Program-made: the position numbers and the translations under genes | Origin: Chthonomonas sp. UBA2017 | GTDB lineage: Bacteria > Armatimonadota > Fimbriimonadia > Fimbriimonadales > Fimbriimonadaceae | Assembly (NCBI GenBank): GCA_002335425.1 | Contig: DDCB01000030.1 | Coordinates: 40,030-104,029 of the forward strand | Reading direction: 5' to 3' | Length of the DNA: 64,000 bases | Part shown: one piece after another, positions 43,285 to 51,347 of the stretch | Numbering within the stretch: the stretch's first letter is position 1 | Layout: each line of letters opens with the position of its first letter | Notes under the pieces: generated by a model | The model's input: the letters and a program-made list of their open reading frames with translations, nothing else | Databases searched by the model: none | Told to the model about the DNA's origin: nothing

Positions 43285-43950
43285 ATGACTTCGCTCCTTC
43301 TTGCCGCCGTATTGCTCCGCCAAGACGCCCCGGTGTACGTCTTGGTGCCGAGCGACGATCTGTGGGTCTATCCGCATGCCACCGAGCCAGACAAGGACCC
43401 TTATCTGCGGGTTTGGGGGACCGACGATGGGGCAGTGGCCGAGAAAGGAGACCCCCATGACTCTTATAGCTATTCCTATCTGAAGTTTGACTTGAAGCCG
43501 ATGACGACTGTGAGCCGGAATCTGGTGGGGGCGAAGCTGGTCCTGACTCATGTTGCGGACCCGGCCTACACTCCGGAGTTGAGCCAGGGCTCGCCGCTAG
43601 AAGTCCGATCATTGAATCCGGGCTTTGCTGAAAAGGACTGGCGATATGAAGACGTCAACAAGCTCGCGCCGAGCCGCGATCCGAAGACCATCTTTGGCCG
43701 GGCGACGCTCGGCGCTGAGCCCAAAAAGGGGGCTGAGGTCCAGTTTGAAATCGACCTGATGAAGGGTCCGGGCGACTTTGCCAAGGCCTACTTTGAGGCT
43801 GTGACCCAGGACAAGCCGTTCGCACTCGCTCTGACGAGCAGTCTGGACCCTTCGGCGGGCGGTTCTCGGGCAGTCTACAAGTTCTTCAGCAAGGACCATC
43901 CCGACGAGGCGAAGCGGCCAAAGCTGAAGCTCGAACTCAAGCCGGATTAG
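43285..43950 (+). CDS. Secreted DNRLRE/CBM96-like domain protein
   Basis: A 221-residue protein with a very short putative signal sequence (MTSLLLAAVLL) and a single beta-sandwich domain. SYLKFDLKPM followed by GAKLVLTHVADP, then LEVRSLNPGFAEKDWRYEDVNKLAP and VQFEIDLMKGPG, follow the pattern of DNRLRE/CBM96 carbohydrate-binding modules, which hold polysaccharide outside the cell. No catalytic domain is attached. The start is fixed by TAGACT six bases upstream. Convergent with the TfoX_N gene. Confidence 0.7.
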   Translation: MTSLLLAAVLLRQDAPVYVLVPSDDLWVYPHATEPDKDPYLRVWGTDDGAVAEKGDPHDSYSYSYLKFDLKPMTTVSRNLVGAKLVLTHVADPAYTPELSQGSPLEVRSLNPGFAEKDWRYEDVNKLAPSRDPKTIFGRATLGAEPKKGAEVQFEIDLMKGPGDFAKAYFEAVTQDKPFALALTSSLDPSAGGSRAVYKFFSKDHPDEAKRPKLKLELKPD

Positions 43951-44276
43951 CGCTTCTTCTTTGATGCCGCGACTTGGAGAGCTTTGTCGACCCAGACTTG
44001 GAGTTCAGCAGGATCTTCGAGGATGCCCGGCGGGAGTTCCCAATAGTGCATCGGCTTGGGCGAATCGAACGGGAAGAACGGCTCCATTCCGGCGGCTTCG
44101 AAATCGGCTTGGTTGGTCGGGCCGACTTTCAGGTAGAGCTTAGCGTCGGCGATGAGGGCAAAGAAGAGGTCTTCGGAATAGATCCCGACGCCCCCAAACA
44201 TCGCTTTTGTTCGGATCGGCACCACGCGACTCAGGCAGGCCTCGGCATGAGCCCGAAACTCCGGGGAAAACGCCAT
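43947..44276 (-). CDS. TfoX N-terminal domain protein
   Basis: A 109-residue single-domain protein. RTKAMFGGVGIYSEDLFFALIADAKLYLKVG is the TfoX_N signature; in gammaproteobacteria the full TfoX/Sxy regulates competence, while stand-alone domains like this are of unknown role. It ends in a KKKR tail. It lies at the end of a same-strand run of small genes, ten bases after the preceding one. Confidence 0.88.
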   Translation of the reverse strand: MAFSPEFRAHAEACLSRVVPIRTKAMFGGVGIYSEDLFFALIADAKLYLKVGPTNQADFEAAGMEPFFPFDSPKPMHYWELPPGILEDPAELQVWVDKALQVAASKKKR

Positions 44277-44286
44277 GGCTCAGAGC

Positions 44287-44496
44287 TTAGCTCGCCGAGC
44301 GCTTCTTTTCAAGGTATCGCCGAATCAGTTCGCGATCTTCGGGGGAGGTGTCGGGATAGACGTCCCCGGTGGCGGCGATGCGGGCATGGCTCAAAAGAGA
44401 CTCAGCATGGACGAGGATGAACTCGAGGTCGGGCTCCGCTTGGCACACATGCGAGTTGAGGATGTCGAGTTCAGTTCGGATTCCTTTAAGAGGCAC
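44287..44496 (-). CDS. Hypothetical protein, 69 aa
   Basis: A small, probably helical and cytosolic protein: KGIRTELDILNSHVCQAEPDLEFILVH then a charged tail DRELIRRYLEKKRSAS. The first part could be a two-helix unit. Not recognised. The GTG start at 44496 has the SD AGGAG about ten bases upstream, which supports a real gene. It is ten bases before the TfoX_N gene. Confidence 0.6.
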   Translation of the reverse strand: MPLKGIRTELDILNSHVCQAEPDLEFILVHAESLLSHARIAATGDVYPDTSPEDRELIRRYLEKKRSAS

Positions 44497-44533
44497 TTAT
44501 CAGCTCCTGAAATTCAAGTCAGATGCCCAAAGG

Positions 44534-44570
44534 CGGGCCCATAAATTGATTATGTCGCCCGATGGGCCCG
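44534..44570. repeat. Inverted repeat in small-gene operon
   Basis: CGGGCCCAT (44534-44542) and ATGGGCCCG (44562-44570) form a perfect nine-base inverted repeat with a 19-base A/T-rich spacer, between the 2TM gene and the 69-residue gene. It could be an attenuating hairpin within the operon or an operator. Confidence 0.45.
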
Positions 44571-44615
44571 TTTCAAGATTGCGACGGGACTGTCTGAAGA
44601 AACTCGTGACATCAT

Positions 44616-45068
44616 TTAGGAGGACACAATTTCCGCTTCTTTTTGGCGGGCGTGCTTTCGCTTGCGCCACTTTTGGAACTCAGGCCCTCGGCGCTTGGAA
44701 AAAGTCTGATCCGAAATGGTGCCGATGAGCAAGAAGATGCCCCAGATGCTCAGTGGCCAAACAGCCCACGTGATCGTTCCTTTGTCCAGGACATTGATGA
44801 AGACCATGAGCGAGTTCCAGAGAACGTACTGGGCCACCGACTTTTTGAACTCATGCATCCGCTCGTCGCGGAATTCTCGGAAATCGGCTTCGATGGATCG
44901 CTCCTCCAGCACTTGCTCTCGGGCTTGGATGAGGGCGTCCTTGGAGATACCGAGCTCGGCCGCCGTTTGTTCGAGCAGATGGCTCAGGTTTGCCTGGTTT
45001 TCAGCCTCGATTTTGAGCGCTCGGCTCAAGATTTCGGTGTCGAGCGGGTCGTCAAACTGCTGCGGCAT
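44616..45068 (-). CDS. 2TM-domain membrane protein
   Basis: A 150-residue protein with an N-terminal helical region (ILSRALKIEAENQANLSHLLEQTAAELGIS, probably coiled) and a C-terminal 2TM domain: ALWNSLMVFINVL-like and AVWPLSIWGIFLLIGTI hydrophobic segments joined by a short loop. The 2TM domain is found in sensor kinases and small membrane proteins; here it stands with a short cytosolic leader only. It starts three bases after the DoxX gene ends. Confidence 0.8.
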   Translation of the reverse strand: MPQQFDDPLDTEILSRALKIEAENQANLSHLLEQTAAELGISKDALIQAREQVLEERSIEADFREFRDERMHEFKKSVAQYVLWNSLMVFINVLDKGTITWAVWPLSIWGIFLLIGTISDQTFSKRRGPEFQKWRKRKHARQKEAEIVSS

Positions 45069-45071
45069 GAC

Positions 45072-45512
45072 TCATTTCCGCTTGCTGAATTTTTGGTCGA
45101 GCGCATACTTGCCCGCCCCGAGCATCATGACGGCGAGTGACATCACGAGCATCGAGAGCGGCATGGCGATGAAGAGCATCGACATCTCGGGTTCGCTCGA
45201 GAGGGCTTTTGCGCCAAAGTCTCGCAAGTTCAAAAAGACGGCGACCGACATCGTGAGAAAAAGGCCGCTCGCGGCAACCCGGCTCAGAAATCCGAAGAGG
45301 ACGCCGAGCCCACCCAAAAATTCGGCGAAAATCGCGCAAGCTGTGGCGACGGCGGGGATGCCATGCATCGACTGGAACTCCTGCAAGGTGCCGCTAAAGC
45401 CCGAGCCGCCCCACCAGCCGAATAGCTTTTGGCCCCCGGCATAGATGAAGACAAGCCCCAGCACGAGCCGCAACAAGAGCAGGACAACATCTTGGCTCCG
45501 GGTTTCCCGCAT
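45072..45512 (-). CDS. DoxX family membrane protein
   Basis: A 146-residue four-TM protein. LRLVLGLVFIYAGGQKLFGWWGG and FAEFLGGLGVLFGFLSRVAA are family hallmarks. DoxX relatives belong to quinone-linked or oxidative-stress membrane complexes in some species, but this one's role is unknown. It lies 42 bases downstream of the DUF1800 gene. Confidence 0.88.
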   Translation of the reverse strand: MRETRSQDVVLLLLRLVLGLVFIYAGGQKLFGWWGGSGFSGTLQEFQSMHGIPAVATACAIFAEFLGGLGVLFGFLSRVAASGLFLTMSVAVFLNLRDFGAKALSSEPEMSMLFIAMPLSMLVMSLAVMMLGAGKYALDQKFSKRK

Positions 45513-45554
45513 GGAGCCGTCTTACCTGGGCGTCGCCCGGTTTCGCAATGCGTC

Positions 45555-46991
45555 CTAGGCAAACTGGAACTCGGGCGTGCCAAAAATCAGTCTTCCAACG
45601 GCAATCGCGGCCGGACCGGAGTTGCTGGCCGACAGCCTGTTCCCGCCGGTGGCCTCTTGGGCGGCTTTGACGAGCGACTGGATCTTTGAGCTCGGCAGGT
45701 TGACGTCGAACACCGAGATCATCGCTTGAACAAGGCTTTCTGGCGAGCCCGAGCCGTTGGTCAGCGAGAAGGCCGGATAGCGCAACGAGGGCACCCGCCC
45801 GCTGGAAGTTCCGAAGAGTCGGTCGGCCCACTGGATGCGTTCGATCATGGTGGCGGAACTGATCCACCCGCCTCCGGATTGCCAGCCTGCGACGTCGGGT
45901 GGGTGAAGAAGTTTCATCCCCATCGAGGCGGCCGAGGTCGCCATCAGTCGAGCGGGGGCCATGGCTCGCCGAACCTGGTTCGCGTCCTCCTCACGATCTT
46001 CTCGGGGCTCCTTGACGGACTCAATGAGGGCGGCGCCGACGCCGAGTTGACGAATGGTGCTCGTGCAGAAGTCGATCGGGTTTTTCACGATGGCTCGTTC
46101 GGCGGTCTCGCTGTAGAACTCCGAACTGGACATCACCTCGCGCAAGAGGACCTTGATGTCGAGGCCGGAGTTACGAAATTTTGCGGCGAGTCGTTCGACG
46201 AGCCCGGGGGCGGGGTTGGGGTATGCAAACCACTCCCAGATCTTGGTGGTGAGGTAAGTTGCGGTTTGCGGATGCCCGCAAAGGATTCCCAGCACGTCGA
46301 TGCCATCGAAATTGCCCCGATTGCCGAGGATCGACTTCACGCCCGTGTCGTGGTTTTCCGGCCGGAAAACAAAGCTCGCTTGGCCCCGGGGTTTTTCTGG
46401 CTGAAAGCGGCGGGGTCCGACTCCAAACGTCCATCCGGTGAAGGCGCGCGCGGCCTCTTGAATGTCCTTTTCGCTGTAATGGCCGATACCGAGGGTGAAG
46501 AGCTCCATCACCTCGCGAGCGAAGTTCTCGTTCGGTTTGCCCTTGATGTTAAACTGGTTATCGAGCCAGTAGACCATGGCCGGGTCTTGACTGGCCGCGG
46601 TGAGGAGGTCGCGGAATTTGCCCAGGGCATGGGATTGCAGCATCCGGATGTGCTGGAGCATGGCCGAGCTCACGTCGACCTTGTCGGCGCTGGTCGCAAA
46701 GTGATCGTGCCAGAAGAGGGTCATCTTATGGAGGAGCGGCCGGTTCGTCGTGAGGAACTGACTCGCCCACCAGGATTGGACCGAGAGCATGTTGAGGCTG
46801 TTGTCGCGCGGGCTCCGAAGCCGGTCGACGTCGAGCACGTGGGTTTCGGCGACGCTCTCGGGGTTGAGCAACGTGTCGATCGTTCCTTTCAGGCCGCGTT
46901 GGGAGTAGAACTCCAGTTCGGCCTCGCTCGCTCCGAATCCGAACCGCCTCAGGATGTGGGCAATCTTCTCGCGATCAGTCGTTATCGCCAT
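45555..46991 (-). CDS. DUF1800 family protein
   Basis: A 478-residue member of DUF1800. HILRRFGFGASEAEL, FWHDHFATSADKV and NENFAREVMELFTLGIGHYSEKDIQEAARAFTGW are the family's conserved blocks. In many bacteria it pairs with a DUF1501 gene and is exported through Tat; here no DUF1501 gene is adjacent and no signal peptide is visible. Function unknown. Confidence 0.93.
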   Translation of the reverse strand: MAITTDREKIAHILRRFGFGASEAELEFYSQRGLKGTIDTLLNPESVAETHVLDVDRLRSPRDNSLNMLSVQSWWASQFLTTNRPLLHKMTLFWHDHFATSADKVDVSSAMLQHIRMLQSHALGKFRDLLTAASQDPAMVYWLDNQFNIKGKPNENFAREVMELFTLGIGHYSEKDIQEAARAFTGWTFGVGPRRFQPEKPRGQASFVFRPENHDTGVKSILGNRGNFDGIDVLGILCGHPQTATYLTTKIWEWFAYPNPAPGLVERLAAKFRNSGLDIKVLLREVMSSSEFYSETAERAIVKNPIDFCTSTIRQLGVGAALIESVKEPREDREEDANQVRRAMAPARLMATSAASMGMKLLHPPDVAGWQSGGGWISSATMIERIQWADRLFGTSSGRVPSLRYPAFSLTNGSGSPESLVQAMISVFDVNLPSSKIQSLVKAAQEATGGNRLSASNSGPAAIAVGRLIFGTPEFQFA

Positions 46992-47037
46992 GAGTGTCTC
47001 GACGGAATCTCCGCCTCCATGTTCAATGATCGGCTTG

Positions 47038-47077
47038 AAAAAGAGCGGGCCACGAGGTGAAATTCCTCATGGCCCGC
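47038..47077 (-). terminator. Rho-independent terminator
   Basis: A 13-base-pair stem (47045-47057 with 47065-47077; one G-U pair on the minus strand) followed on the minus strand by CTC and five Ts. It ends the 47099-47293 transcript. Confidence 0.8.
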
Positions 47078-47098
47078 AGAAAATCTTGTTTGAAGAGG

Positions 47099-47293
47099 TT
47101 ACTCCTCTTTGAACTTCGCGGCCTTGTAGTCCTTCTCGCTGACGAACTTCCAGACCTTGACTCCGTTGGAGTCGCCTCGGAAGGCATAGCGGGTTTGCTC
47201 GCCGTTCTTGGTCTTTCGAATCATCTTCGTCTTGACGACCTTCGAGTCGTCCACTTCCACGTGCTCGCGCAACTTGAGATTGTAAAACTTCAT
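47099..47293 (-). CDS. Small conserved-looking protein, 64 aa
   Basis: A basic 64-residue protein, MKFYNLKLREHVEVDDSKVV then a KTKMIRKTKNG stretch and a KVWKFVSEKDYKAAKF ending; it reads as a small beta-barrel. Family not recognised; a nucleic acid-binding role is possible from charge alone. ATG 47293 is preferred over 47305 because GGAGGG, which overlaps the upstream ATG codon, is then the SD. It has its own terminator and an upstream hairpin (GCCCGTT-TTG-AACGGGC at 47312-47328), so it is a well-delimited, probably well-expressed gene. Confidence 0.75.
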   Translation of the reverse strand: MKFYNLKLREHVEVDDSKVVKTKMIRKTKNGEQTRYAFRGDSNGVKVWKFVSEKDYKAAKFKEE

Positions 47294-47491
47294 GTTTCCC
47301 TCCATCCTAGAGCCCGTTTTGAACGGGCCGGCTTGTTCAACAGACGCAGAATATCACAAAGTTGAACCTGATGGGGGCGAATTTTGCGCGAATTTCTTCA
47401 ACTTCAACGAGACCTAGCCTGGAGCAGTCTCATTTTGAACCTAAAATAGGGGAAACTGGTTCCGGCCTCGGAAAGGCTGGGGAAAGAAGAA

Positions 47492-47941
47492 TTGAGTTCA
47501 AATGAGTTTGAAGCCCGGGCGATTCAGACCCTTCGAGACCAAGGGTATCGGATCACCATGCCGCGGATTCAGGTCATTCGGGTTCTTGCTGACGCTCAGT
47601 CCGTGCTGACTCCGAACGACATTCATGCGGCGGTTTTGGCGGCCCAAGGGCGGATCGACGTGGTCAGTGTGTATCGCATCTTGGGGACTTTGGAAGAGGC
47701 GGGAATTGTTCACCACGTCGGCTTGGGTCAGGGGTATGCGGCGTGTCGGCTGGCCGATCATAGCGACGTTGGCTTAGAGCATGTGGTGTGTCGAAGCTGC
47801 GGGACGTTTGTCGAGCTTGTGGTGGCCGAAGAGACGGCCTCTCAGTTGGTCCAGCAGGTCGAGGCCGCGGGTTACGCTCTGGAAGGGTTCACCATCGAGG
47901 TGAGCGGACTTTGCACGAGTTGCCGATCGGCGAGCGTCTGA
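47492..47941 (+). CDS. Fur-family transcriptional regulator
   Basis: A 149-residue metal-responsive regulator. The winged helix begins GYRITMPRIQVIRVL and continues VVSVYRILGTLEEAGIV; the dimerisation domain has two CxxC pairs, CRSC and CTSC, for structural zinc, and the histidine cluster at SDVGLEHVVC. It could be Zur, Fur or Per type. The start is TTG 47492 with GGAAAGAAG before it. The upstream region holds several TTCAAC/GTTGAA half-sites. It is followed by an unknown gene. Confidence 0.9.
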   Translation: MSSNEFEARAIQTLRDQGYRITMPRIQVIRVLADAQSVLTPNDIHAAVLAAQGRIDVVSVYRILGTLEEAGIVHHVGLGQGYAACRLADHSDVGLEHVVCRSCGTFVELVVAEETASQLVQQVEAAGYALEGFTIEVSGLCTSCRSASV

Positions 47942-47992
47942 GCGTCACTTTGTGGGTTCGATCCGTCTGGAATCAGCGGAGGACACACGGAC

Positions 47993-48295
47993 GTGGCCGA
48001 ACTGCTGGATTCACTTTGGAAATACAACTTGGCGCGAGTTGTGGTGATTGACGTCTCGGATGACTATCGCCTGATGAAACCGCCGCTTCCTTCGTCTTGC
48101 TACCCGGTTTTGCAAGAGCTCTGGATGCCGGTGCACAACCTGCGCTCGCGACTGCCGGGCGCAGACTTGGTCGAGGGCTACCTTTATGACTGGCATCAGA
48201 GCCCGGCCGAGGAGCAAGATGTCTGGTTTGTTGGGGTGGTCCATATGGACCTCGTCGAGCAACTCTTGGCCGAGAGCGGCCGCGTTTCAGCTTAA
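47993..48295 (+). CDS. Hypothetical protein, 100 aa
   Basis: A 100-residue acidic protein with a central LWKYNLARVVVIDVSDDYRL stretch and DVWFVGVVHMDLVEQLLAE at the end; no TM or signal peptide. Not recognised. The start is GTG 47993 with GGAGG about 13 bases upstream. It lies 51 bases after the Fur-family gene and may be co-transcribed. The 3' end overlaps rnhC by nine bases. Confidence 0.65.
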   Translation: MAELLDSLWKYNLARVVVIDVSDDYRLMKPPLPSSCYPVLQELWMPVHNLRSRLPGADLVEGYLYDWHQSPAEEQDVWFVGVVHMDLVEQLLAESGRVSA

Positions 48296-48928
48296 CACGG
48301 GCGAGCCCGCGACCTGCTGAGTTGTTTTGAAGTGGAGCTTGGCGACTTGTCCGAGCTTGTCGCGGCCATGCTTTTCGATGAACTTTTTTCCGGCGACCAA
48401 GACCGGCGGGCCGGCTCCTTTGGGGAGCTCCATCCCGAACTCCTGGCCCAACATCTTGAGCCGGCGGAGAAACTCGGCCCGGGCGAGGATCGAAGCCGCC
48501 GCGACGGCGATGTCGCTTTCAGCTCGAACTCGGGACTCAAGGCGAACGGTTCGACCCTTCTGAAAAAGGTTCCTTTTGACCAAGCTCGGGTCGGCGAACT
48601 GGTCGCTGATAACGAGCTCTGTCGGACGGAGGGTCAAGACCTCTTCGATCGCACGCGCATGGCCCCAGGCGAGAAGTTTGTTGAGGTTGCCGATCTTGGC
48701 GTAGAGCTCGTTATACTTGGCAGGGCCGATTGCGACGACGTCGCACGGACAGACCTTCCTGATTTGGGCTGCCAATTGGATCGACTGAGAGTCGGTCAGC
48801 TTCTTCGAGTCCTTGACCCCGTCGAGTTCGGCCAAATGCTCCGGGCCGACGAAGCAGGCGGCGATCACGAGGGGGCCAAAGTAGTCCCCTTTTCCGCTCT
48901 CATCGACGCCGATATGCCCCTCGTCCAT
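48287..48928 (-). CDS. rnhC: RNase HIII without the N-terminal substrate-binding domain
   Basis: A 213-residue type 2 RNase H. The HIII signature GVDESGKGDYFGPLVIAA contains the first acidic residues, and DSKKL and SDQFADPSL follow. Usual RNase HIII proteins are about 300 residues with an N-terminal TBP-like domain for binding RNA-DNA hybrids; here the protein starts at the catalytic fold. The first residues MDEGHIGV place the start directly before the active site. Cleaves RNA in hybrids; last gene of the maf-ftsEX operon. Confidence 0.9.
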   Translation of the reverse strand: MDEGHIGVDESGKGDYFGPLVIAACFVGPEHLAELDGVKDSKKLTDSQSIQLAAQIRKVCPCDVVAIGPAKYNELYAKIGNLNKLLAWGHARAIEEVLTLRPTELVISDQFADPSLVKRNLFQKGRTVRLESRVRAESDIAVAAASILARAEFLRRLKMLGQEFGMELPKGAGPPVLVAGKKFIEKHGRDKLGQVAKLHFKTTQQVAGSPVLS

Positions 48929-48939
48929 CGTGTTGCAGT

Positions 48940-49269
48940 TTAGCCAGGGGGCCAGCTGAGGTCTCGTCCGGCTAGAAAGTGCATGTGCAAGTGGGGGACG
49001 GTTTGGCCAGCGGCTTCACCCTGATTGATCACGAGGCGATAGCCCTCGATTCCCATCTCTTCGGCGATGTTTCGCGCCGCATTCAGCAGATATTGATGAT
49101 CGCCCGTCTTTTCGACCGCACTGACGCCGGAAATTTCGGTGCGAGGGATGATCAGAAGGTGTACGGGGGCCTGAGGGGCGATGTCCTTGATGGCGACGCA
49201 GTAGCGGTCTTGGTAGACGATGTCCCCGGGGATGTCGCCGCGCATGATCTTGGTGAAAAGAGTCGGCAT
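48940..49269 (-). CDS. HIT family hydrolase (HinT-like)
   Basis: A 109-residue histidine-triad protein that hydrolyses nucleoside phosphoramidates or related AMP conjugates. FTKIMRGDIPGDIVYQD opens it and GQTVPHLHMHFLAGRDLSW contains the HxHxH active site. Cytosolic dimer. It lies between rnhC (11 bases) and the M23 peptidase gene (33 bases). Confidence 0.94.
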   Translation of the reverse strand: MPTLFTKIMRGDIPGDIVYQDRYCVAIKDIAPQAPVHLLIIPRTEISGVSAVEKTGDHQYLLNAARNIAEEMGIEGYRLVINQGEAAGQTVPHLHMHFLAGRDLSWPPG

Positions 49270-49302
49270 AAGGTGATTCTTGAAAACTACCCGATTCGGC
49301 CG

Positions 49303-50478
49303 CTAGAGATAGCGACGGGGATCGACCGGGCGGCCATCGATTCGGACTTCAAAGTGGAGGTGGGGCCCCGTCGAGAGGCCGGTCGATCCGACGGCGGCGA
49401 TCCTTTGACCTCGGGTCACCCGTTGGCCTTCACTGACAAAGAGCCTTGAACAGTGGGCGTAGAGCGTGCTCATGCCGCCCCCGTGGTCGATGACGACCGT
49501 ATTGCCATAGCCGCGTCGATAACCCGCCGAAAGCACGACCCCCGGGGCTACGGAGACGATGGGAGTGCCGGTCGGAGCGGCGAAGTCGATCCCGTTATGC
49601 ATCCGGTTTTGCTTGAGGATCGGGTGAAACCGCATGCCAAATCCGCTCGTAATGCGTCCGCTGACGGGGCGTTGGAAAGAGCCTCGATAGGGGGAGACTT
49701 CTTGGCGAGTCCCCCGTCGGCTTGCTTGGAGTGAGCGAATCTGGGCGGCGAGGGCATCGCTCTCGCGGTCGAGCTCGTCGTACTCCTTTCGGAGTTCGGC
49801 TTGTTGGGCCTGAAGCTCGCCCAGAAGCTGAGCCTTGTTCGAGCGGGCTGACTTCAGCTCGCCCTGATAGTTCACCTGTCGGGACTTCAGGTCGCGGATG
49901 TTGGCGACGACTCGATCTTGCTGGGCCTTTTTGGCGACGATCGACTTTTGGAGCTGATCGACTTCGTCGAAGAGCTTGCGATCTTTGGCGGCGATCTTTT
50001 CGATGATCGTCTTGCGCCCGGCGAGATCGCCGAGGTCACGAGCTTTGAGCAAGGCGACGGCAACATTCTCTTCCTCGGCGACATACATCTGTTTGAGGCG
50101 TTCGCGAACCTCTTTTCGCTTCTGATTGAGTCGCTGGGTGGCGGCGGTGACTTCTGAGGCGAGCTTTCGTTGGGTCTGGACGTTTTTGCTGAGCTGGGTT
50201 GAAGTCTCTTCGATTCGGCCTTCAAGGTGACCCAGGCGGCCATCGACTTCTTGAATGTCGCCCATGACCGCCCGGGCTTCGCGGCGTTTCGCTTGAATCT
50301 GCTTTTGGATCTTCTGCTTTTGCGACTGAACATTGCGCATTTCGCGCTGGAGTTGGGTCGAGCTCTTGGTTTTGGATTTACTTTTGGATGAGCTTTGGGC
50401 GTCGGCCAAGCTCGCGCCCCACAGGACGAAGAGGATCACGACCCCCCAGACCACCCCACGAGCTCCCCAATGCTTCAT
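49303..50478 (-). CDS. M23 (LytM) peptidase with coiled coil, EnvC/PcsB-like
   Basis: A 391-residue exported murein hydrolase or hydrolase activator. A signal peptide (GVVWGVVILFVLWGASLADAQ) is followed by a long coiled coil (about 35-250) and a LytM domain: zinc motifs HNGIDFAAP and GPHLHFEV, with the intervening YGNTVVIDHGGG. In other bacteria FtsEX controls such proteins through the coiled coil; the gene follows ftsX with a four-base overlap, so it is the expected partner. The metal ligands are intact, unlike in E. coli EnvC. ATG 50478 chosen. Confidence 0.92.
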   Translation of the reverse strand: MKHWGARGVVWGVVILFVLWGASLADAQSSSKSKSKTKSSTQLQREMRNVQSQKQKIQKQIQAKRREARAVMGDIQEVDGRLGHLEGRIEETSTQLSKNVQTQRKLASEVTAATQRLNQKRKEVRERLKQMYVAEEENVAVALLKARDLGDLAGRKTIIEKIAAKDRKLFDEVDQLQKSIVAKKAQQDRVVANIRDLKSRQVNYQGELKSARSNKAQLLGELQAQQAELRKEYDELDRESDALAAQIRSLQASRRGTRQEVSPYRGSFQRPVSGRITSGFGMRFHPILKQNRMHNGIDFAAPTGTPIVSVAPGVVLSAGYRRGYGNTVVIDHGGGMSTLYAHCSRLFVSEGQRVTRGQRIAAVGSTGLSTGPHLHFEVRIDGRPVDPRRYL

Positions 50479-51347
50479 CGGTTTCCTTGACGACGTGGCT
50501 CGCGCACCGCGAGCAACGAGCAGAGGAGCCCATAGGCTGCTCCCGTCGCCATGAGAATACCCAGGGCGGTCCCGGCCGGAAAGGCGGGCCAAGAACCGAG
50601 AGCGGCAAGGCTCGTGACCAAGCGGCCGAGCCCGGAATAAGCACCCCACAACAACCCCATGGCGAGCGCGCCGCCAAGGGCTCCTTGGATCATCCCCTCT
50701 AAGAGCATCGGGGTGATGATGGTCGCACGGGTCGCCCCGACAAGCCGCATGATCTTCATTTCGCGCCAGCGGGCGACGATCGTCAGTCGAATGGCGTTGT
50801 AGATCAACACAGCCGAAGTCACCAGCATGAGTCCGCCGAGGCCCAGGCCAAGGCCCCGAATGAGGGCGATGATCGAAGCGAGCAGGTCTTGGACTTCGCT
50901 TAATCGGTTCACCTTCTCGACGACGGGGAGTTTTTCGAGCTCAGTCGCAACGGTCGGTGCGGACTTCAGGTCGGATAAAGTGACGTTGAAGGCGTCGGGC
51001 AAGGGGTTCTCAAGTCCGGCGGTGATCTCGGGCATTTCGGCTTGTTTCTTTTTCCAAGCGGCTTCGCGCGGGATGAGGACAACCTTTTTGACGCCGGGGA
51101 TTTGGCGCATTGTTTGAGCCGTCGCTTCGACTTGGGGCCGAGGGATGCCTTCTTTGACGAACACTCTCATCACGAGTCGATCGCTCAGCGAATTCGCGTA
51201 GCGGCTGACGCTGAGGTAGGCCATGGTCATGCCGCCGAGCAAAAAGAGGGCGATCGCGGCGGTGGTGACGGCAGCAAATGTCATCCAAGTATTTCGGCGC
51301 AACGCCGAAAACGCCTCGCCAAGGATGAATTCGATTCGGTCAAACAT
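50475..51347 (-). CDS. ftsX: FtsX, cell-division ABC transporter permease
   Basis: A 290-residue four-TM membrane protein that works with FtsE at the septum. TM1 is about 22-42 (FAAVTTAAIALFLLGGMTMAY), the large periplasmic loop about 50-165 contacts the hydrolase, and three TMs lie in the last 110 residues. The motif EMKIMRLVGATRATIITPMLLEG is diagnostic. ATG 51347 overlaps the ftsE end by eight bases. Confidence 0.95.
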   Translation of the reverse strand: MFDRIEFILGEAFSALRRNTWMTFAAVTTAAIALFLLGGMTMAYLSVSRYANSLSDRLVMRVFVKEGIPRPQVEATAQTMRQIPGVKKVVLIPREAAWKKKQAEMPEITAGLENPLPDAFNVTLSDLKSAPTVATELEKLPVVEKVNRLSEVQDLLASIIALIRGLGLGLGGLMLVTSAVLIYNAIRLTIVARWREMKIMRLVGATRATIITPMLLEGMIQGALGGALAMGLLWGAYSGLGRLVTSLAALGSWPAFPAGTALGILMATGAAYGLLCSLLAVREPRRQGNR

